Assembly: GCA_023392595.1 (NCBI GenBank)
Contig: JAEVYU010000005.1
Location: 1 to 64,000 of the forward strand
Length of the DNA: 64,000 bases
Direction of reading: 5' to 3'
Source: Bacillota bacterium
GTDB lineage: Bacteria; Bacillota; UBA4882; UBA8346
A model generated the notes under the pieces. It searched no databases and was not told the origin of the DNA. It worked only from the letters and a program-made list of their open reading frames with translations. Below are positions 57,769-64,000 of the stretch, in pieces. Position 1 is the stretch's first letter. Every line of letters starts with the position of its first letter. The translations under genes and the position numbers were made by a program.

Positions 57769-58950
57769 TTAGCATGGAACCACCGGACACTCCTCCCGGC
57801 GCAGCGAATTCAAAAATTCCGGTCCGACATGGATATTATCGGCAATCAACTCGGGAGGGGTGACGGCCATCATTTGGTTCAGGGAAATTCCTTCAAAGCG
57901 ATCGCTTTTGAAGGCTTCCAAAAACCAAACCGTTTCATTGCCTGTATTTTGAATATAATGTACGTAGCCAACGGGTACATAGCCGACATCGCCGGCACGG
58001 TAATCAAAGGTACGGGATTTGCCGTTTTCCCCAAATACTGTCTGACGCGCCTGGCCGGAGATGAAATATTGAAACTCATCGTTGTTATTATGCCAATGAA
58101 TTTCCCGCATCGCCCCAGGTTTGATCTCAACCAGCGCCGCGGCGGTGGTTTTTGTAACGGGAAAGTTGGAAGTATCGGCTATTCGCACACTCCCTCCCAG
58201 TGTTTCCCGGGGTTTTTGGGCCAACAAGCGATGCTTGAAGCTTTGGGGAACGGCTCCATAGGGGGATTGTACGGCCTCACACTCCAAGGGACCCGGAACG
58301 GTACCCTGATAGATATAGACCTGCCCGGAAGGGAGGCATTTAAAGTCACTTACCGGTACATCGAAATTGGCAGCCAGCACTTCTTTCGGATAGTGTGCAA
58401 ACAAATCCGACAGGGATATTGTATTCAGGTCGGAAAAATTTCCATCGTCGAAAAGAAGCAGAAATTCGCAGCCATCTTTCAAGCCCTGAAGAGAATGGGG
58501 AAGGCGTGGGGGAAAATACCAGAGATCCCCCGGACCGATATCGGCAATGAAGTTCCGCCCACATTGGTCAACGGCGGTTACCCGTGCACTACCTATAAGC
58601 ATATAAGACCATTCAGAGGCTATATGCCAATGAACTTCGCGTACCCCGCCGGGGGTCAGGCGCATATTAACCCCGGCCATCGTGGTCATAACCGGCATAT
58701 CTCTTGCGGTAACTTCTCGTGACCATCCTCCTGGTTTTAATGTCATATGGGCGTCGGAGAAGGAAAATTTCATATTTGGGAGTAACCCGGCATCGGTACT
58801 GGGCGGGGTCAGGATGTCGGGATTTTCAAGGTCACGAAAAATATCACGGGGGCCGGGATCGGTTGCCCCGGCTATGCCCCTTATAGGTTGCGGTATGTAT
58901 CCGGACATCATCAGGTTGCATAATGCCCGATTCTGATTTGGTAAATCCAT
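57769..58950 (-). CDS. Oxalate-decarboxylase-like bicupin
   Basis: The 393-residue bicupin has one metal site per cupin. N-terminal: H-W-H-I-A-S-E with L-P-H-S. C-terminal: H-W-H-N-N-N-D-E with Y-V-H-Y. The surrounding sequence (F-A-H-Y-P-K-E-V-L-A-A-N-F) matches oxalate decarboxylase, a Mn enzyme. The lid that carries the catalytic Glu (S-E-N-S-T in Bacillus) reads S-D-L-N-T at residues 173-177, so Asp replaces Glu. Activity could be decarboxylase, oxidase or something new. The ATG at 58950 follows GGAGG. Confidence 0.88.
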   Translation of the reverse strand: MDLPNQNRALCNLMMSGYIPQPIRGIAGATDPGPRDIFRDLENPDILTPPSTDAGLLPNMKFSFSDAHMTLKPGGWSREVTARDMPVMTTMAGVNMRLTPGGVREVHWHIASEWSYMLIGSARVTAVDQCGRNFIADIGPGDLWYFPPRLPHSLQGLKDGCEFLLLFDDGNFSDLNTISLSDLFAHYPKEVLAANFDVPVSDFKCLPSGQVYIYQGTVPGPLECEAVQSPYGAVPQSFKHRLLAQKPRETLGGSVRIADTSNFPVTKTTAAALVEIKPGAMREIHWHNNNDEFQYFISGQARQTVFGENGKSRTFDYRAGDVGYVPVGYVHYIQNTGNETVWFLEAFKSDRFEGISLNQMMAVTPPELIADNIHVGPEFLNSLRREECPVVPC

Positions 58951-59270
58951 CGAAATTCCTCCAGTGTTTGGTTTCCTCGTCGTAGACTCGATTTCTAGTC
59001 GAAATGTTATTTTGGTATATTTTATGAGTGGGATTGAGCACAAGAAACATGTCCGGTACTTGTTTAGAATCATTGGTAATTGGTTGCTCAATATCAAACA
59101 GCCTTCCGTGTTAAAACAGGATCATAGGATGTAGGGATTATTGGATATATGTGGAATAGTTTCATGAAACAAAAGCGGTAAGGGAGTTGCAATGATCGGA
59201 GACCAGTGAAAGTGGGGCATTGACGTATTCATAATAGAACTTACGATAAGAGTTAAAAGAGGAGGAAACG
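58951..59270. other. Divergent intergenic region
   Basis: The spacer between the bicupin and nitroreductase genes. GAGGAGG lies just before 59271. No hairpin or repeat of note. Confidence 0.35.
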
Positions 59271-59873
59271 ATGGAATTACTGGAAGTAATGCGAAACCGG
59301 AGGTCCGTAAGAAAATTCAAAGAGGCGGATATCAGCGATGCCATCATTGAAGATATTTTGGAATCCGCCAAACTTGCTCCGGAAACCGATACCTGCAATT
59401 ACTATTTTGGGGTGATCAAAGAATCAAAAGTAAAAAATGAAATAGCCGGAGCGACATTATGGGCGGATTGGGTAGCCCAAGCGCCGGTCCTATTTGTTTG
59501 CTGTTGTGATATCAGTTGGGATATCGGCAACCAGAAGGATGACGACTATGGCGTGACCGGGAATAAACTGCGCTATGGTGATGATATCGTCCAATTTTTG
59601 AGAAAACACGAAAACCGGAAAGCAGCGAAAACTTTGGTGCAAAGCACACCGGTTTACATAGCAGCCGAACATATGATTCTCGCTGCTGTTTCTCATAATT
59701 TGCGGGGGTGTATCGTTGATTTTATCAATATTGAAAAAACAAACCACATCCTGAGGTTACCGGATCATATTACCTGCCAGCTTCTGGTGGCGGTTGGGTA
59801 CGCGGCCGAGGCGCCCAAACCTAAAAGGGAAGAATGGAAAGATCATAGAGTTTTTTATGACCAATGGAAATAA
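59271..59873 (+). CDS. Nitroreductase-family protein
   Basis: A 200-residue FMN-binding nitroreductase-fold protein: M-R-N-R-R-S-V-R-K-F at the N-terminus for FMN phosphate, a middle A-P-V-L-F-V-C-C-C strand and C-terminal L-L-V-A-V-G-Y-A-A-E-A-P-K. It reduces quinones, nitro compounds or flavins with NAD(P)H. The insertion around residues 85-105 is distinctive. GAGGAGG precedes the ATG. Single gene. Confidence 0.88.
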   Translation: MELLEVMRNRRSVRKFKEADISDAIIEDILESAKLAPETDTCNYYFGVIKESKVKNEIAGATLWADWVAQAPVLFVCCCDISWDIGNQKDDDYGVTGNKLRYGDDIVQFLRKHENRKAAKTLVQSTPVYIAAEHMILAAVSHNLRGCIVDFINIEKTNHILRLPDHITCQLLVAVGYAAEAPKPKREEWKDHRVFYDQWK

Positions 59874-60403
59874 AAGGCTGGAATATAATATACAGCTCTA
59901 TCCGAACCGATGGTTCGATATCGGATCGTATTTTTTATCCTGCGTCTGTTCATGCAGGATATTTTATTTTATCGTCCTGTTGAAATGGATCGGGGCTAAG
60001 AGCAATGAGATGAGTGTTCATGAAATATTGGACTGAATATTGGAAAATACACCTTATTCATTACCAAAGCGGCATAAAACTGAATATTGCTCACAAGGCG
60101 TACTTGTGATAAAATGGTTTTTGAAGGTAAGTATGGAAATTTAAGGTAATCTAGTGGAGATGGAATGGATTCGCTTAGTGAAAGCGAAAGATTAATGACA
60201 ACGATGTCGGAAGCGGTATGTTCGATAATGCCATATATTGTATTTCTTACGGATTCAATTGCCAGTTAGACAGTCTTAGAAAAAGTTAATTTTAGGAATT
60301 ACTTTGATAGCGGGTTTAGCCGGTAGGAAAGGGATAAGTTTCGGTTTTAGTTTACAATTATTGGAATTCAAGATTAAATTTAGTAATAGCAGGAGGGAGT
60401 CCT
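59874..60403. other. Spacer with terminator and decayed hairpin repeat (copy D)
   Basis: ATCCTGC (59937-59943) pairs with GCAGGAT (59954-59960), followed by a T-rich run, a likely terminator for the nitroreductase gene. Around 60229-60278 is a half copy of the long-hairpin repeat (CCATATATTGTATTTCTTAC then CAGTCTT), resembling the right arm of copy A. AGGAGGGAG at 60391 serves the next gene. No gene is supported. Confidence 0.55.
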
Positions 60404-61744
60404 ATGATTTCTAAAAAACAAGCCGCCTATGGAGGTTTTATTTTATTAATCGCCATGATAATCGGAAGCGGAATTTTATGGTTTGGGAAGGCCCAAGCGA
60501 AGTCCGGGAGCTTGGGGTACCATGCTGTAAAGATCAATGGAAATTTCGTCAGTGAAGCAGTTTTTCAAGAAGAACAAAGCAGGTTTTTCCAACGTTGGCG
60601 CAGCACGGCGGCGATGTTGCGCAAGTCCGATGAAGAACGCCATGATTTGCTTGTCGGTACGATTATTGATCGAGTGGTAGTGGAGGAATTCCTGTTGAAA
60701 CGCTCCGGGGTTCAGGCAGGGCCGCAGGAAGTCGAAGCCTATCTGAATCATTTCATCAAATCCAAATATGCAACGGAATCTGAATTCCATGAATACCTCG
60801 ACAGTGTTTCCTGTGAGGGTGAAGAGGATTTAAAAAAACTAATCCGGATTTACCTGTTGAAATTGGAGTGTTTTCCCGGTATTGCTTTGCAATATGACGT
60901 TCAAGTTTCCCAAACGGAGATTGAAGGGGCTTATCAACGCCAAAAGACGGAAAATTGGTCGGTGGTCCTGCAGCATATTTTGCTCTCCCCCCGGAAAAAA
61001 GGGGGTGTCCAAAGCCAATGGAAGCTGGCCTCGGGAATTACCGGGCAATTGGAAAAGGGAGCTGATTTTGCAACGCTGGCCCGGAAGTATTCCGATGATC
61101 CGGAAACCCAAAATAAAGGGGGACTGCTGGAACCTTTGGCTAAGGAAAAAGTGCCCCCGGCCTTTGCCGCCAAGATCTTTGGCGTTAAGCCCGGAGAAGT
61201 TGTTGCCCCGTTTTTAACGGATTACGGGATAGAAATCCTCAAAGTCGTCAAGCTGAATGGTTTTTATCATTCCCGGGATGAAACTGCGGACATGCTTGTG
61301 GTTGAGAAATTTGAAAAATCTCCCCGCTTCAAGGATTGGCTTGCCAAAGTGAAGGGGACAATGAAAATTGAAATTACCGATCCGGCGCTGGCTGCCTATG
61401 GAGCGTTCAAAAATCAAAAATATCAAACAGCAGCCGGGCTGTATCTTAAAGCGTACCGCCGCTATCAACAGGAGTTCTATTTTTACCGGGCTTTTCAAAG
61501 TTACCGCGCGGCCGGAAATTGGGATCAAGTAGTGTATTTAAGTCAAGTCGGGATTAAGAAGTTCGGGATGAAGGTTCCTTATTACATTTATGGCGCCGAG
61601 GGACTATGCCATACGAAGAAAAGGTCTCAAGCGCTGAAGTTGTTAAAAACGGCCCTGGCTTTGAGCGTTGATAACGTGGTGGAGAAGGAGCAGACTCTAC
61701 AAATGTACAATGAGCTCGGTTTTGGGAAAGAAGTCGGGCAGTAA
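60404..61744 (+). CDS. Secreted PpiC-type peptidyl-prolyl isomerase (SurA-like)
   Basis: The 446-residue protein has an N-terminal anchor (about 7-28), a SurA-like helical N-domain and a parvulin domain (about 185-290: V-V-L-Q-H-I-L-L-S...G-A-D-F-A-T-L-A-R-K-Y-S-D-D-P...G-G-L-L). A TPR-like C-terminal tail follows. It probably helps fold exported proteins. It lies just upstream of a secreted cellulase, which may be a client. AGGAGGGAG precedes the ATG. Confidence 0.85.
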   Translation: MISKKQAAYGGFILLIAMIIGSGILWFGKAQAKSGSLGYHAVKINGNFVSEAVFQEEQSRFFQRWRSTAAMLRKSDEERHDLLVGTIIDRVVVEEFLLKRSGVQAGPQEVEAYLNHFIKSKYATESEFHEYLDSVSCEGEEDLKKLIRIYLLKLECFPGIALQYDVQVSQTEIEGAYQRQKTENWSVVLQHILLSPRKKGGVQSQWKLASGITGQLEKGADFATLARKYSDDPETQNKGGLLEPLAKEKVPPAFAAKIFGVKPGEVVAPFLTDYGIEILKVVKLNGFYHSRDETADMLVVEKFEKSPRFKDWLAKVKGTMKIEITDPALAAYGAFKNQKYQTAAGLYLKAYRRYQQEFYFYRAFQSYRAAGNWDQVVYLSQVGIKKFGMKVPYYIYGAEGLCHTKKRSQALKLLKTALALSVDNVVEKEQTLQMYNELGFGKEVGQ

Positions 61745-61869
61745 AGGTAAAGAAGAGAATTACCGGGTTATTTTAAAGCCAATTTAAGGATTCGGAAAGG
61801 AGGGGTTTTGGAATCAATCATTCACCGACGAACCCATGGGAATAAAAAGCGAAAGAAGGGATGGTAAGT

Positions 61870-64000
61870 ATGAAAAAAATCATTGGATTGATGATGGTAG
61901 TCCTGGCAATCGTGGCAGGAGGGGTATTGTTCCGGGTAGGCGCCGCCAGTTACAATTATGCCGACGCCATTGCCAAAGCAACGGCTTGGTTTGACGCCAA
62001 CCGCTGCGGCCCTGATGTGGCCGTTAATAACGTCTTTTCAAGCTGGCGAAGCGCTTGTCATACTTCGGATGCCGTTACCGGCGGTTTTCATGATGCCGGA
62101 GATCATGTTAAATTCGCATTGCCGGCTGCATTTTCCGCTTCAACTTTGGGATGGTCGCTCTATGAATTCAAGCCGGCATACGACAATGCCGGAGCCACAA
62201 CCAAATTACTCCAGGAACTGAAAATTTTCAGCGATTACTTTTTGAAATCCTGGAACGGCACCAGCATGGTGATCCAGGTTGGAGACGGCGGCAGCGATCA
62301 TGCCTATTGGGGACCGCCGGAAAATCAGACTACATCCAGGCCCGTATCTTCATCAAGCACCGCTTCGGACATTATCGGGCAGACAGCGGCGGCTTTGGCC
62401 TTGATGTCCATTAATTACCGGAGTGTTGATGCTACATACGCCAACCAGTGTCTTACGACGGCTAAAGCCATGTTTAACGTGGCCAAAACCAATCTTGGCC
62501 GGGGCACAGCAGCCAATGGTTATTATACCTCGAGTTCCAATTATGACGATCTGAGTTGGGCCGCGATCTGGCTATCCGTCGCCACAGGCGATCAGAGCTA
62601 TCTCAGCCCGGTTGACGCCTGGCTGGATCAAAAGAATGACGGCGGCGACAACAACTATCAAAAACCCTGGACTTTTTGCTGGGACGATTCGACCCTGGGC
62701 AATTTAATCATGATGTACAAATTGACCGGCAATCAAAAGTATTACAAGGGAATTATCTGGAATTTCGATTGGTACACCAAGACGCTCACCAAGACCCCTT
62801 ACGGTCTGCCCTATTTGAATCAATGGGCGGTATTACGCTATGACGCGGCGGAGGCCGGTTTGATTTACGTGATGTATAAGGAGTTCGGCCTTTCGAGTTA
62901 TCTCACGGCGGCCAATCAAATCATCGATTACTGTCTGGGCGCCAATCCAAGCGGTATGTGCTTTTTAACCAATGTTGGCAGTAATTCGATTCATCACCCG
63001 CATCACCGGGCCAATCAACCCAATCAAAACGACTCCTTCACCCATGGCATGGTGGGCGCATTAGCCGGCGGTCCCAATAACGATGACAGCGTTCAAGATC
63101 AGGCCGGCAATTATACAAACAATGAAGTGGCTCTCGACTATAACGCCTCATTTTTACTGGGTTGCGCCGGCCGTTTGTATGTAGCCAACGGCGGACCCAG
63201 CGGCACTCCTGTTCCGACCCCGACTCCGGCCCCGGAATCTCCTCCGGGTAACGGTACCGGTTTATTGGCCACTTATTATCAAGGGACCGGTTTGGCCGGT
63301 ACAGCCCTTGTGACCCGGGTGGATCCGACGGTCAATTTTAATTGGGGCGGAGGCTCTCCGAATCCGAGCGTTCCCAGCGACGGTTTTTCGGCCCGCTGGA
63401 CCGGGCAGATCGAGGCCCGTACCACCGAAACTTACACTTTCTATTTGAATCACGACGATGGCGCCAGAATGTGGGTGAATAATGTTGCGGTCATTAATAG
63501 CTGGGCCGATCATGCCGCCGTAGAAGATACCGGTACCATTGATTTGGTCATGGGACAAAAATACAACATTACGGTAGAGTTTTATGAAAATGCCGGCGAT
63601 GCAACCTGTCAGCTGTCTTGGAGCACAGCCAACACCATCGCCAAGGAAATTGTGCCCACAACCCAGCTTTACAATTCGGCGGTTCCAACAGTGACACCGA
63701 CGGTAACCCCGACAGTGACGCCTACGGTAACTCCGACAGTAACTCCAACGGTAACGCCAACAGTGACTCCGACTCCGCCGGTGGCAGAAGTGGCAGTGTC
63801 CTATGTCATTCAAAATGATTGGGGCAATGGAGCGACAGTCAATATCACGATCAAAAATAACGGGACTTCCCCGATTTCCGGTTGGAAGCTGGCCTGGACT
63901 TTCCCGGGCAATCAGAAGATTACTAACGTTTGGAGCTGTAGTTATACCCAGAACGGAGCCGACGTAAATGCGGCTAACCTTGGTTATAACAATGTCATCC
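61870..64000 (+). CDS. Secreted multidomain GH9 cellulase (3' end beyond window)
   Basis: The frame opens at the ATG 61870 and runs off the window (over 710 codons, no stop). It has a signal peptide cleaved near G-A-A. The GH9 catalytic domain (about 27-440) has G-G-F-H-D75-A-G-D78-H-V-K-F (base aspartates), H-H-P-H-H-R and E419 in N-E-V-A-L-D-Y-N-A (acid). A PA14 domain (about 461-590), a Thr-Pro-Val linker and a CBM2-like cellulose-binding domain follow. Likely endoglucanase. It is GC-richer than most neighbours, which may reflect secretion bias or transfer. The CBM2 is cut by the window end. Confidence 0.92.
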   Translation, partial: MKKIIGLMMVVLAIVAGGVLFRVGAASYNYADAIAKATAWFDANRCGPDVAVNNVFSSWRSACHTSDAVTGGFHDAGDHVKFALPAAFSASTLGWSLYEFKPAYDNAGATTKLLQELKIFSDYFLKSWNGTSMVIQVGDGGSDHAYWGPPENQTTSRPVSSSSTASDIIGQTAAALALMSINYRSVDATYANQCLTTAKAMFNVAKTNLGRGTAANGYYTSSSNYDDLSWAAIWLSVATGDQSYLSPVDAWLDQKNDGGDNNYQKPWTFCWDDSTLGNLIMMYKLTGNQKYYKGIIWNFDWYTKTLTKTPYGLPYLNQWAVLRYDAAEAGLIYVMYKEFGLSSYLTAANQIIDYCLGANPSGMCFLTNVGSNSIHHPHHRANQPNQNDSFTHGMVGALAGGPNNDDSVQDQAGNYTNNEVALDYNASFLLGCAGRLYVANGGPSGTPVPTPTPAPESPPGNGTGLLATYYQGTGLAGTALVTRVDPTVNFNWGGGSPNPSVPSDGFSARWTGQIEARTTETYTFYLNHDDGARMWVNNVAVINSWADHAAVEDTGTIDLVMGQKYNITVEFYENAGDATCQLSWSTANTIAKEIVPTTQLYNSAVPTVTPTVTPTVTPTVTPTVTPTVTPTVTPTPPVAEVAVSYVIQNDWGNGATVNITIKNNGTSPISGWKLAWTFPGNQKITNVWSCSYTQNGADVNAANLGYNNVI
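63690..63780 (+). repeat. Thr-Pro-Thr-Val linker repeat
   Basis: Near-tandem 12-bp units encoding T-P-T-V are repeated about seven times between the PA14 and CBM2 domains. Third positions vary (ACA/ACG/ACT, CCG/CCA/CCC), which suggests an old repeat rather than recent slippage. It is a flexible, probably O-glycosylated linker. Confidence 0.9.

Noticed and set aside
57829..58722. 297-codon plus-strand open frame opposite the bicupin
   Set aside because: It is the antisense shadow of a well-supported cupin gene, has no family content, and its codon use mirrors the real gene.
1..64000. tRNA, rRNA or CRISPR arrays
   Set aside because: No cloverleaf with conserved T-loop, no rRNA stretch and no regularly spaced repeats were seen by eye; a covariance-model scan would be needed to exclude a tRNA fully.

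Overview
The window reads as a piece of chromosome from a low-to-mid GC member of the Bacillota (Firmicutes). The gene order GcvH, DUF951, rpsF-ssb-rpsR, rplI, a LonC-type protease of the endospore-former family, and dnaB is typical of that phylum. Shine-Dalgarno sites are strong and several starts are TTG. Three things suggest a diderm (outer-membrane) lineage: a complete MlaE/MlaF/MlaD lipid-transport operon whose MCE protein ends in a beta-rich segment with a terminal Phe; a DPM-like / LAB_N / ArnT-like trio of the kind used for lipid A sugar modification; and phosphatidylserine synthase plus decarboxylase. A deep-branching cellulolytic diderm clade, for example something Hydrogenispora-like, fits, but I cannot fix the taxon from this window alone.

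Layout. (1) 1-12.9 kb is an accessory island. It holds an IS110-family element and a run of small, mostly plus-strand single genes (nucleotidyltransferase, VOC proteins, XRE regulator, MazE-like antitoxin, secreted proteins, cupin, esterase, GNATs). It also holds many gene corpses (MazF, PhzF, a GIY-YIG-like domain, a GNAT), long poor spacers and several non-coding repeats. (2) 13.0-17.6 kb: an Fe-S scaffold-like protein with a GGGtGRT protein, then the GT2 / LAB_N / ArnT-like operon. (3) 17.6-24.4 kb: a structured intergenic region, TrmN6, a tiny Cys-rich gene, a CheY-like regulator, a DMT exporter, a ZIP transporter, CimA and a LysM/peptidoglycan-binding protein. (4) 24.4-27.5 kb: the Mla operon. 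(5) 28.4-36.7 kb: GcvH, DUF951, S6-SSB-S18, MazG-like, L9, LonC, a beta-propeller on the opposite strand, and DnaB. (6) 36.8-47.7 kb: a membrane coiled-coil protein, a CNNM/CorC protein, and a full MoxR-DUF58-BatA/B/C/D/E operon with one extra lipoprotein. (7) 48-57.6 kb: HD hydrolase, DinB with CPBP protease, Psd and PssA, an L,D-transpeptidase, Gph, and PncA-PncB. (8) 57.7-64 kb: oxalate-decarboxylase-like bicupin, nitroreductase, secreted PpiC foldase, and a GH9-PA14-CBM2 cellulase cut by the window end.

How the parts fit. Much of regions 2, 4, 6 and 7 concerns the cell envelope: lipid head groups, lipid transport, lipid A-like decoration, peptidoglycan cross-linking and the Bat stress complex. 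Regions 3 and 5 carry translation, replication and proteostasis housekeeping. The right end points to secreted cellulose degradation. Non-coding features that no gene explains include a family of ~120-bp long-hairpin repeats with compensatory stem changes (5.0, 37.9, probably 33.4 and 60.2 kb), a ~95-bp dispersed repeat (1.5 and 5.6 kb), a cluster of TATACGAC repeats, a candidate structured RNA at 17.7 kb and a perfect 12-bp inverted repeat in front of dinB. All functional calls come from reading the sequence; no database search was run.
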